Shown here in pieces: positions 1 to 5,237 of a DNA stretch of 24,306 nt; the first letter of the stretch is position 1; every line of letters starts with the position of its first letter. Under the pieces are notes generated by a model. That model ran no database searches. It was given only the letters and a program-made list of their open reading frames with translations, and had not been told where the DNA came from. Origin of the DNA: a virus; IMG/VR virus record IMGVR_UViG_3300025132_000289, positions 1 to 24,306 of that record; one strand, written 5' to 3'. The position numbers and the translations under genes were made by a program.

Positions 1-72
1 AGGCTTCGTGTAATTACCAGAAGCGTTAACCGTTGACTTTGCCTTCTTCTTAACAGTTTTCTTTGCAGCCAT
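1..72 (-). CDS. Lys/Ala-rich small basic protein, 3' end outside window
   Basis: Minus-strand reading frame starting with ATG at 72 and running off the left edge after 24 codons. The visible part begins MAAKKTVKKKAKSTV and is dominated by Lys and Ala, like the short basic protein at 18840-18938. The start codon overlaps the stop of the gene upstream on this strand (TGATG), the usual tight phage arrangement. Function unknown. Very basic short proteins of this kind occur in phage virion gene clusters and may bind DNA, but nothing here proves it. Confidence 0.6.
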   Translation of the reverse strand, partial: MAAKKTVKKKAKSTVNASGNYTKP

Positions 73-272
73 CAGCTTTTCCGACGTGCAGGAAGCCGAC
101 TGCCACGCGCGGGTTCTCGCAAATCACGAATCTCTTTACGACGAGCCTGAATAGCACGAACCGGATCACGACGATCCTGATTACGACGCGCATTAGACGC
201 CGCCTGTCTAGGACTAACCTTCTTCCGACGGCCAGCCTTTCTCATGCGATAAATCGGTTTACTGTAAGCCAT
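72..272 (-). CDS. Arg/Lys-rich small basic protein
   Basis: A 66-aa protein starting MAYSKPIYRMRKAGRRKK, with about a third Arg or Lys along its whole length. The ATG at 272 is preceded on the minus strand by a GGGAAAG ribosome-binding site. Its stop shares bases with the next start at 72. The even spread of positive charge suggests nucleic-acid binding (packaging, head interior or RNA), but no family is recognised. It belongs to the leftward cluster 556-1. Confidence 0.6.
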   Translation of the reverse strand: MAYSKPIYRMRKAGRRKKVSPRQAASNARRNQDRRDPVRAIQARRKEIRDLREPARGSRLPARRKS

Positions 273-287
273 TACTTTTTTCTTTCC

Positions 288-368
288 CTAATCATAAAAC
301 ATCGCCGCAATCACACAAATCGCAAATACACAAATGAGGATTAGCGACAGGACATCGCCTACTGGCAC
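288..368 (-). CDS. Single-span membrane microprotein (26 aa)
   Basis: Starts at a GTG (366-368) inside the end of the preceding gene, with a GGAAGAG motif about 8 nt upstream. After MPVGD the rest is one hydrophobic segment (LSLILICVFAICVIAAMF), ending YD. No family is recognised. The overlap, ribosome-binding site and hydrophobic span are the only support, so a chance ORF is possible. The next gene (72-272) starts 15 nt after its stop. Confidence 0.4.
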   Translation of the reverse strand: MPVGDVLSLILICVFAICVIAAMFYD

Positions 369-547
369 GACTCGCACTCTTCCGGGTTTTCCAAGTCGCA
401 CGCAGGATCAACCGGTACATCCGAATCTGATCCCCAATCCACTTCCTCATCATCCCACTCCGACTCCGGAGCCTGATACTTCGCAACCCAAGCACCGGGC
501 TTCTGCACACCAATCCTCCGAAAAACATCGACCAACAACTCAGCCAT
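359..547 (-). CDS. Small acidic hypothetical protein (62 aa)
   Basis: Starts MAELLVDVFRRIGVQKPG. The first third looks like an amphipathic helix. The C-terminal half is strongly acidic (runs of Asp/Glu around EWDDEEVDWG) and ends with Cys residues (PEECESCQ). A GTG three codons upstream (556) is an alternative start. The ribosome-binding site is weak (AGG). It is the first gene of the leftward cluster and lies about 25 bp from the divergent promoter region. Function unknown. Confidence 0.55.
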   Translation of the reverse strand: MAELLVDVFRRIGVQKPGAWVAKYQAPESEWDDEEVDWGSDSDVPVDPACDLENPEECESCQ

Positions 548-571
548 AGCTAACACCTATACCCTTATACG

Positions 572-600
572 TTGACGCAGCCGCAAAGCCACGCCATAAT
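572..600 (+). promoter_or_regulatory. Sigma-70-like promoter driving the structured RNA region
   Basis: TTGACG (572-577), a 17-nt spacer and CATAAT (595-600), each hexamer matching the consensus at 5 of 6 positions. Transcription would start near 607 and run rightward into the hairpin run, the 138-aa gene and possibly the whole plus-strand operon. The dyad at 588-606 covers the -10 box. Confidence 0.6.
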
Positions 601-606
601 CGTGGC
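588..606. promoter_or_regulatory. Dyad over the -10 box, operator-like
   Basis: A perfect 6-bp inverted repeat GCCACG-N7-CGTGGC. The seven-base centre CCATAAT contains the predicted -10 hexamer. A dyad centred on a -10 box is a common position for a repressor site. It is inferred only from symmetry and position. Confidence 0.45.
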
Positions 607-1000
607 ACACCGCACGCAACACGGTCAACTGTTGCGCCCCGACCAGCCATCGGGAGATCGCCCGTCAGAAGGGCAGCCGCTGCATGTCCCAACAGGAATG
701 CAGCCTAGCAACCAAAGCTACTTGCTAGAGGCGACCAACCTAAACTGGCGGAGGGACCCAGGGGTGACCCGACCCCAAACCAAACAACAGGCAACCCAAC
801 AAACCAAAACTCCCCACAGACTGATTAGCATTATTTGTAGAGGGTGGTATCTCGGCACATCTACCCGTACAAAATCCAACACCAAGCCATTCCACCAAGG
901 GGGGGTGGCACTTAAACCACCGGCACCGGTCAAACAAAGTGAGACTTCCGTTAGTGGCGTGGGACCCCCTTGGTGTTTATGGATTGGTGGGATTTTGTGG
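607..1000 (+). ncRNA. Candidate structured leader/noncoding RNA with a run of hairpins
   Basis: No credible protein gene lies here. Five closely spaced hairpins are visible: 615-636 (7 bp, loop 8), 638-654 (5 bp, loop 7), 660-674 (4 bp, loop 7), 679-704 (7 bp plus 3 bp across a bulged G, loop 5) and 705-728 (7 bp, loop 10). A competing outer helix pairs 656-662 with 730-736 with one mismatch. Then comes an A/C-rich, nearly T-free stretch (about 771-820), and a GGTGG/CCACC hairpin at 904-921. It sits directly after the predicted promoter and leads into the self-complementary element. I do not recognise it as tRNA, tmRNA or a riboswitch. The strand is inferred from the promoter only. Confidence 0.45.
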
Positions 1001-1001
1001 A

Positions 1002-1330
1002 GGCGTCTGGTGAAGACTCCTTCGGAGATCGGAGTTTCTCTAAGTTGGCTAAAGTACCATTTAGGGCGTCCTTTCTAAGGCCGCGGGCGGTCCCCGGTTG
1101 CAACAGGCACCACGATGCCACACCACGAGCACCCGCTCCATGTGCCCTGTGCCACACCTCGTTCCTCGGCATGCCACATGCCACACTCCGGGGCGCCCGC
1201 GGCGCGGCGTTCGGGTGGCCTGTAAGCAACCGGGAACCACCCGGGGCCAAAGAAAGGAGTGCCCGAAATGGCACTTGAATCCAACAAAGAGAAACTGGCC
1301 GATCTCCTCAGTCGTCTTCACCAAGACGCC
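1002..1330. repeat. Inverted repeat arm A
   Basis: Exact paired blocks I can place: 1002-1008 with 1324-1330; 1009-1017 with 1314-1322; 1024-1032 with 1299-1307; 1033-1040 with 1289-1296; 1069-1076 with 1251-1258; 1093-1101 with 1226-1234. Block 1117-1134 pairs with 1191-1208 with five A-C mismatches on the plus strand, which become G-U pairs on the minus strand. The apex (about 1137-1190) folds further. The left half is a degenerate reverse copy of the leader, ribosome-binding site and first 21 or so codons of the gene at 1268, with stop codons, so it is not coding. Confidence 0.8.
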
Positions 1331-1684
1331 AAGAGGTTTTCGTTGATCGGAAACGAGCAGCGGAAGGGTCGCCAGACGTTCTGGGCCAACTACGACTCGG
1401 ACCTGGCTGTCGGATTTGTCCCAGCACAAACCTTCACCTCAGGCGAAGGCGGGACTCACCTCTACGCAGCGATCGCTGACGGAGAACAGTGGTTCATCGG
1501 CGTCATGGCCTGGCTGCGGCCAGAACGGTCGCTAATCGAAGATGCCCAAGAAAAGGATCACATCGTCGCGGCGATTCCGATGACCGACGCGGACCACGCG
1601 ATCGCAACGCTTCGTGAGATTGCCCTCCTGGTTCGCTCTAAGACTTCCAGCAAGCCTCAGTCCAAGAGCGTCTTCGCCAAGTAA
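1268..1684 (+). CDS. 138-aa protein of unknown family carried by the rod element
   Basis: Starts MALESNKEKLADLL and ends SVFAK. The ATG at 1268 has a strong AAAGGAG (1253-1259) 8 nt upstream; a GTG at 1259 is in frame but lies inside that site. The sequence reads like a real soluble alpha/beta protein: an N-terminal charged helix, strand-like stretches around residues 36-50 and 62-80 (THLYAAIADGEQWFIGVMAW), a later helix (about 108-128, ATLREIALLV) and a basic tail. Balanced composition and high GC at third codon positions support coding. No family is recognised, and I see no Cys/His metal motif, membrane span or signal peptide. The whole message is self-paired: the ribosome-binding site and start with arm A, the rest with arm B, so translation would need unwinding. 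The stop lies at the base of the 1680-1763 hairpin. Confidence 0.75.
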   Translation: MALESNKEKLADLLSRLHQDAKRFSLIGNEQRKGRQTFWANYDSDLAVGFVPAQTFTSGEGGTHLYAAIADGEQWFIGVMAWLRPERSLIEDAQEKDHIVAAIPMTDADHAIATLREIALLVRSKTSSKPQSKSVFAK

Positions 1685-2098
1685 CACTAAGGGCGAGTCC
1701 TGGTCTTCGGACCAGGGCGAACCCATGCCCTGGTCCGAAGTCCAGGCTAGCCCAAGTGTTACTAAGCGAAGAAGCTATTGGCCTGCTGCTTGGGAAGTCT
1801 TGAGCGCACCAGGGGTCAACCTCCTCAGCGGCGCTCGCGGGTCAGCGCCGGCCATCTCCATCTTGCGACTCTGTGTCCTTTTCTAAGGGCATCTCCGATG
1901 AGCTGACCGTCTTGGCCGCCTCCAGGCCATGCCACCATTCACCTACTGTTCTCTCGCCAGCGTCGCTGCGTAGGGTCGAGTCCACGCCTCGCCAGAGGTT
2001 CGGTTGGTGCGGGAAAATCTCGACATCCAGTCCCGAGTCTTCGTTGTCCCCGAACGTGGCGACCCTAACCGCTGTCGTTTCTCGATCAACGAAAACCT
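1334..2098. repeat. Inverted repeat arm B (degenerate reverse copy of the gene body)
   Basis: Exact blocks include 1334-1349 with 2083-2098 (16 bp), 1462-1471 with 1964-1973, 1483-1490 with 1945-1952, 1504-1513 with 1922-1931, 1640-1648 with 1793-1801, 1680-1688 with 1755-1763 and 1705-1718 with 1727-1740 (14 bp). The blocks are collinear, giving full-length correspondence of codon 23 to beyond the stop. The reverse copy (minus strand, 2098 to 1764) has frameshifting insertions and stops relative to the gene, so pairing rather than coding is kept. The arms are similar in length (385 and 372 nt). Confidence 0.8.
1680..1763. repeat. Apical hairpin after the 138-aa gene
   Basis: The tip of arm B: about 38 nt on each side around an 8-nt loop (1719-1726), with 14 perfect pairs next to the loop and nine at the base. 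It begins inside the last codon and stop of the gene. It has no T-tract on either side, so it is not a standard intrinsic terminator. Confidence 0.75.
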
Positions 2099-2129
2099 AG
2101 ATTAAGGAGCCGAGAGAAACCACCCTCTT

Positions 2130-2147
2130 GGTTCCACTATCACCATA
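2130..2147 (+). promoter_or_regulatory. Repeated intergenic motif, copy 1
   Basis: GGTTCCACTATCACCATA lies about 20 bp upstream of the gene at 2166. The core CACTATCACC recurs at 3367-3376 with similar flanks (GGTTC and CATA). Both copies are intergenic on the same strand, which suggests a protein-binding or promoter element, but no consensus is recognised. Confidence 0.35.
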
Positions 2148-2165
2148 GAGAAAGGGATTGCAAAA

Positions 2166-2345
2166 ATGATTTGCGATCATTGTAATTGTGAAATAACCAA
2201 CAAAGGTAACGACAAAGTTGTGTTCTTCAATATGGAGGATATTTGTCGCAGTTGTTGGGCTTGGATCTGTGAAGTTACGGACAGCGTAACGCCTCAGGGT
2301 CGGCCCATCTTTACCGGGGCTGACATCGAAGGTTGTGCAGTCTGA
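2166..2345 (+). CDS. Small Cys-rich zinc-binding-like protein (59 aa)
   Basis: Starts MICDHCNCEI and contains two cysteine groups, CDHCNC near residues 3-8 and CRSCWAWIC near 27-35, spaced like a small treble-clef or zinc-ribbon fold. An AAAGGG site precedes the ATG by about 9 nt. It is the first gene of the rightward operon, right after the rod element. Its stop overlaps the next start (TGATG). Specific role unknown. Confidence 0.65.
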   Translation: MICDHCNCEITNKGNDKVVFFNMEDICRSCWAWICEVTDSVTPQGRPIFTGADIEGCAV

Positions 2346-2458
2346 TGTATACGTTCTGGCTTCTGTTCTTCATCATCTCAGGTTGTTTGCTGTTGGCGCT
2401 GCTAGTTGATGATTATCTGTCGTACAAGAAAGAAAAAGATGATGATTGGTACTTGTGA
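2345..2458 (+). CDS. Single-span membrane protein (37 aa)
   Basis: One N-terminal hydrophobic span (FWLLFFIISGCLLLALLV, about residues 4-21) is followed by a charged tail rich in Lys and Asp ending DDDWYL. The start is translationally coupled to the preceding stop, and its 3' end overlaps the next gene. Small inner-membrane proteins like this are common in early phage operons. Function unknown. Confidence 0.55.
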   Translation: MYTFWLLFFIISGCLLLALLVDDYLSYKKEKDDDWYL

Positions 2459-2681
2459 TGTGTGTGGCGCTAAGCCGAACGAAATGGTTTTTGTTCGAAC
2501 ACGGCGACCTTCTGACCCGAAAGATTTGTGCTGTGTAATGGCGGGTTGCGAGAAATGTATGGGTCCTCGTCAGCATCCTGAGAATCATTGGAACTCTGTC
2601 CCGTCGGTTATGACTGATCGTGATTGGGATATTTGGGTCGAAAGTTACGGTGCCATGCACAACGTGTTGTGGCTGACGTAA
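2439..2681 (+). CDS. Small zinc-finger-like protein (80 aa)
   Basis: Starts MMIGTCDVCGAKPNE. The cysteines form CDVC (residues 6-9), then CC and CEKC around residues 31-40, a four-ligand pattern typical of a zinc ribbon, followed by a Trp-rich C-terminal half. I chose ATG 2439 (2442 is also possible) because the earlier in-frame start would add a Lys/Arg run shared with the upstream frame. No family name can be given. Confidence 0.6.
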   Translation: MMIGTCDVCGAKPNEMVFVRTRRPSDPKDLCCVMAGCEKCMGPRQHPENHWNSVPSVMTDRDWDIWVESYGAMHNVLWLT

Positions 2682-2714
2682 TCACTATCAACAAACAGAA
2701 AGAGAGGAATAGAC

Positions 2715-2999
2715 ATGGCTCTATTCAGCACATCACTACACATGACCGGGCAGTCAAGCACTTCGGTTGATGCTAATTCAAAACACTATCCAACGTTCGA
2801 TACGAATTGGGTAACGATCAAGATTGACAGAGCAGAGTTGACTGTGTTCTGTCACGACTTGCAGCAGATGGCTGTGCTTGCAAAACAGTTGACGTTTGCT
2901 GTAGATCAGGCAATCCGTGATCGTGTCAACGATTACGAATCAAAAGATGTCATTAATCAAACGGCTGAGGTGTATGACATTGGAGGTGCGTGGAAATGA
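2715..2999 (+). CDS. Hypothetical early protein (94 aa)
   Basis: Starts MALFSTSLHMTGQSSTSVDA with a GAGAGGA ribosome-binding site. The middle (residues 30-75) alternates strand-like and helical stretches, with a helix around LTVFCHDLQQMAVLAKQL. The last bases overlap the next start (ATGA), and the two proteins both have a short beta-rich fold with a helix that selects a residue-level measure of similarity (for example, 'YNTSYVTIRW' against 'FDTNWVTIKI'), so they may be related. Function unknown. Confidence 0.65.
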   Translation: MALFSTSLHMTGQSSTSVDANSKHYPTFDTNWVTIKIDRAELTVFCHDLQQMAVLAKQLTFAVDQAIRDRVNDYESKDVINQTAEVYDIGGAWK

Positions 3000-3229
3000 T
3001 TACTGTTTACCGTGACGGCAACAATTTCCAGTTGCGATTCGATACACACGATCAAGCAACAAATATTTACAACACAAGTTATGTAACCATCAGGTGGCGT
3101 GACGCTAACGATCTTCAGACACGTCTGTCGCAGCTTCTGCTTGACTTTGAGATTGAGCGTGGTGCGTATCCAATCAACGATGAAGACGATTACATCCTTG
3201 ATCGTCATACCACAGGAGAACCGTTCTAA
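2996..3229 (+). CDS. Hypothetical early protein (77 aa), possible paralogue of its neighbour
   Basis: Starts MITVYRDGNNFQLRFDTHD. I chose ATG 2996 over GTG 2990 because it forms the ATGA overlap with the previous stop. It has beta-strand-like segments (YVTIRW), a helix (LQTRLSQLLLDFEIE) and an acidic end. The layout, a short strand pair followed by a helix, resembles the preceding 94-aa protein, suggesting an old tandem duplication at low confidence. Function unknown. Confidence 0.6.
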   Translation: MITVYRDGNNFQLRFDTHDQATNIYNTSYVTIRWRDANDLQTRLSQLLLDFEIERGAYPINDEDDYILDRHTTGEPF

Positions 3230-3288
3230 TGACTGGTGCAGGTTGGCTATTCATGCTGATGGCTGTTGTGATTCTAGTTAGTAGGTGA
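3229..3288 (+). CDS. Hydrophobic microprotein (19 aa)
   Basis: MTGAGWLFMLMAVVILVSR, essentially one membrane span. The start overlaps the previous stop (TAATG) and lies 10-12 nt after an AGGAGA. The coupling and site are good, but so short an ORF may be chance. Confidence 0.35.
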   Translation: MTGAGWLFMLMAVVILVSR

Positions 3289-3362
3289 TTCTGTGAATAA
3301 CGATTAGTTCCCCCACGACCTGAGCATGTCGTAAAACTGCTCACACAATTTCTTTGGTATGG

Positions 3363-3380
3363 GGTTCACTATCACCCATA
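3363..3380 (+). promoter_or_regulatory. Repeated intergenic motif, copy 2
   Basis: GGGTTCACTATCACCCAT, sharing CACTATCACC with 2135-2144. It lies between the end of the first early block and the terminator hairpin at 3393, so it could be an operator or a promoter part. Confidence 0.35.
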
Positions 3381-3392
3381 TCTAACCGGTGT

Positions 3393-3446
3393 GCAGAGGA
3401 GGAGAGGTTCTTACTCCTTTCTCCCTCTCCTCCTCTGCGCTTTCTT
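3393..3446 (+). terminator. Intrinsic terminator between early blocks
   Basis: A perfect 15-bp stem (3393-3407 with 3424-3438), a 16-nt loop, then GCTTTCTTAA. One arm is all purine except one C and one T, the other its complement. It would end or attenuate transcription coming from 2166-3288. The stem is unusually long and the T-run is short, so partial read-through is likely. Confidence 0.6.
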
Positions 3447-3465
3447 AACAATGAAAGGTGGGCCT

Positions 3466-3669
3466 ATGGGTCTTGTATTTGCTGGTCCTGATGAAGGCTT
3501 TGAGTTGGAGTGCGACAATTGCTATCAGCTTGAGTGGCGTGAGCGTTGGCTTGATGCTGGTTCTCTTGTCGTTGAAGCTGAGGGTGAAGGTTGGGAGTTA
3601 GAACAGTTGGACAAGTGGGACGGTGTGACATACGCCGATGCCAAGTGTCCAGAATGTGTAGAAGAATAA
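3466..3669 (+). CDS. Small acidic protein with two CxxC motifs (67 aa)
   Basis: Starts MGLVFAGPDEGFELECDNC. Start chosen at 3466 because AAGGTGG lies just upstream; ATG 3451 is an in-frame alternative. CDNC (residues 16-19) and CPEC (about 62-65) can form one zinc site bracketing a Glu/Trp-rich middle. It is the first gene after the terminator. The family is unknown; a zinc-ribbon fold is inferred from the spacing. Confidence 0.6.
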   Translation: MGLVFAGPDEGFELECDNCYQLEWRERWLDAGSLVVEAEGEGWELEQLDKWDGVTYADAKCPECVEE

Positions 3670-3688
3670 GAAAGCAGGTAGAATATTG

Positions 3689-3886
3689 ATGCGTAACGTT
3701 GTTAACAAAACGTCCGAGGAAGCGTTCACCGAAGTGTACGAGCGTGCGCTTGAGCGTGTCGAAAAGATGTCGTATCTGGAATTTGCTAAACAGACCAGCT
3801 TGGAAGATTTCAGAGCGCTAACACATATAGAAGACCGCGTTGCAGAAGCAATGGCGGAAGACTTTATACGAACAGGAGAGTGGTAA
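3689..3886 (+). CDS. Small helical hypothetical protein (65 aa)
   Basis: Starts MRNVVNKTSEEAF and is nearly all predicted helix, rich in Glu, Arg and Ala (YERALERVEKMSYLEF). ATG 3689 is chosen over TTG 3686; AGGT lies upstream. The stop is 2 nt before the ATG of the DUF932 gene, whose ribosome-binding site lies in its 3' end, so the two are probably co-translated. Function unknown. Confidence 0.6.
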   Translation: MRNVVNKTSEEAFTEVYERALERVEKMSYLEFAKQTSLEDFRALTHIEDRVAEAMAEDFIRTGEW

Positions 3887-3888
3887 AT

Positions 3889-4890
3889 ATGGGAGCTATC
3901 CCTGAAATGATGGTGAGTGTCGGTGAGACTCCGTGGCATAGGCAGGGTTTGGTTCTGCCTGAAGACTCGGTGTTGACTCCGGCTGATGCGTACACGTTGG
4001 GTGGTCTTGACTACAACATTGTCAAGTCTCACATGATTGATTCACAGACTTACGAACCGATTCCAGGTCGTTATGTGCTGAAGCGTCAGATCACAGATGC
4101 ATTGCATGACAAGATGATTGGTAAGCAGCCGCAGATTGTGTCGGATCGTTACGAGATCATTCAGAATTACGAGATGGTTGATCTGGTCAACGAACTTGGC
4201 TTGCCTGTCACTACGGCTGGCACGATGTTCAATTCCAGCATGGCTTGGATGCTGCTTGATCTTGGCGAGTCAGTTGCGTTTGCAGGTACTGAAGAAGCTA
4301 CCAACCGGTTCTTGCTGGTTGCTACGCATCACGGTACTGGCAACTTTGTTGTGTATGTGGTGACAGTGCGTGTGGTTTGCCAGAACACTTACGATTTGGC
4401 TACGAAGATGGGTGATTTGCGTTGGTCGATCAAGCACACGTCGTCGGCCAAGGATCGTTTGTGGGAAGCAAAGGCTGGTCTGGAGCGTGCGTATCGTGCG
4501 ATGGACGAGATGGATCAAGAGATTGTCAAGCTGTTGGACAAGGACTTCCGTGATTCGCAGTGGGTTGAGTTGAAGAATACGATTCAGCCCAAGGTTGAGG
4601 CGAAGATGGGTCCGCACAAGGTGACTGGTGATTGGGTGCAACTCAATACCAAGGCATACAATGCGGCTAAAGAAACTCGTAAGAAGCTTGATCTAATCTG
4701 GCACAACGACAACGGTACGATCCCGCGTCAGTCAGCGTTCCATGCGATTCAAGCTGTCAACGAGTACGAGCAGCATTTCCACGGGCACGGTAAGAATCGT
4801 GACCAGCGGATGATGCAGAAGTTCATCAAGGGTGACATGCCGATGACGCGTACTGCTACCAAGCTTGTTCGTGAGCTTGCTGGTGTGTGA
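3889..4890 (+). CDS. DUF932 family phage/plasmid-like protein
   Basis: A 333-aa protein of the DUF932 (phage/plasmid-like, TIGR03299) type. Typical marks are the N-terminal GETPWHRQG, the GLDYNIVKS stretch, the central LVATHHGTG with VVCQNT, and a helical C-terminal half. Length is normal for the family. These proteins are common in phages and plasmids near replication and recombination genes; their biochemical role is not established. ATG 3889 follows AGGAGAG by 8 nt, better than the GTG at 3880. It ends overlapping the next start. Confidence 0.8.
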   Translation: MGAIPEMMVSVGETPWHRQGLVLPEDSVLTPADAYTLGGLDYNIVKSHMIDSQTYEPIPGRYVLKRQITDALHDKMIGKQPQIVSDRYEIIQNYEMVDLVNELGLPVTTAGTMFNSSMAWMLLDLGESVAFAGTEEATNRFLLVATHHGTGNFVVYVVTVRVVCQNTYDLATKMGDLRWSIKHTSSAKDRLWEAKAGLERAYRAMDEMDQEIVKLLDKDFRDSQWVELKNTIQPKVEAKMGPHKVTGDWVQLNTKAYNAAKETRKKLDLIWHNDNGTIPRQSAFHAIQAVNEYEQHFHGHGKNRDQRMMQKFIKGDMPMTRTATKLVRELAGV

Positions 4891-5237
4891 TCGTGCGGCT
4901 TCCTACTGATGACACGTTGTTTGAGTTGCTTGCTGATTATGTGTGCGACCAGGAGTGTCAGTCGTACGAGATGGTGTTGAGCATGGCTCGGTACCCGGAG
5001 TTGGTGAAGACTCGTCGGGTTATCAATGCTGTGTTGTCTGGGACGTTTAGTTGGTCGCAGTCTCGTATTGCTCGGCAGTGGCAGCAGGACCATACGTCTG
5101 TGGGTCACGGGTTGCGTACGATGACTGATACTGAAGCTAATGTCTCTGGTGAACTTGGACGAGAGTTCATGGAGGTGTTGCATGCGTCAGAGAATGGAAC
5201 TGTCTCAAACGATGTGGATGGATCAGGCAGCTTGTAA
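4887..5237 (+). CDS. DnaA domain IV-like DNA-binding protein
   Basis: A 116-aa protein starting at GTG 4887, overlapping the previous stop. Residues about 42-78 resemble the C-terminal DNA-binding domain of DnaA: a helix (TRRVINAVLSG), a second region (WSQSRIARQW), then DHTSVGHGLRTM, which matches the DnaA signature DHTTVxHAxR. The AAA+ ATPase part is absent, so this is a stand-alone domain. It could bind DnaA boxes at a phage or host origin, or act as a regulator. The 3' end overlaps the WhiB gene by about 56 bp. Confidence 0.65.
   Translation: MIVRLPTDDTLFELLADYVCDQECQSYEMVLSMARYPELVKTRRVINAVLSGTFSWSQSRIARQWQQDHTSVGHGLRTMTDTEANVSGELGREFMEVLHASENGTVSNDVDGSGSL

Larger units (their letters stand above)
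1001..2100. repeat. 1.1-kb self-complementary, rod-forming element
   Basis: Two large imperfect inverted repeats lie back to back. Arm A pairs 1002-1134 with 1191-1330. Arm B pairs 1334-1718 with 1727-2098. Only about three bases (1331-1333) separate the arms on the inner strand, which is the coding strand of the 138-aa gene. The outer ends 1001 and 2100 would lie opposite this point. The folded transcript would be a single unbranched rod of roughly 500 bp with about 1100 nt in total. The mismatches are many small symmetric loops, often compensating one-base insertions. Base composition is visibly more GC-rich than the flanking phage genes. Confidence 0.8.

Noticed and set aside
560-760. tRNA or tmRNA gene
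   Set aside because: Several 7-nt loops look like anticodon loops, but there is no T-arm sequence, no 7-bp acceptor with correct spacing, and no CCA-like end on either strand.
607-1000. GOLLD, ROOL or another named large phage RNA
   Set aside because: Location and size are suggestive, but I cannot match any conserved motif from memory. Left as an unnamed structured RNA.
572-1078. 168-codon plus-strand ORF starting at TTG
   Set aside because: It begins inside the predicted promoter, has no ribosome-binding site, a Gln/Pro/Thr-rich composition, runs into arm A of the self-complementary element and crosses all the hairpins.
951-1429. Minus-strand ORFs of 107 and 122 codons over arm A
   Set aside because: They are Cys/Arg/Gly-rich products of GC-rich antisense sequence without ribosome-binding sites, and exist because arm A mirrors the real gene.
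1764-2098. The reverse copy as a second gene or pseudogene on the minus strand
   Set aside because: It contains frameshifting insertions and stops and lacks its own start, which is split off to position 1075. Conservation of pairing fits better, although an old decayed duplicate cannot be fully excluded from one sequence.
1870-2120. Hammerhead-type ribozyme at the rod ends
   Set aside because: A CCGATGA and nearby GAAA resemble core pieces, but the conserved U is missing and no matching stems or cleavage triplet are placed near 1001 or 2100.
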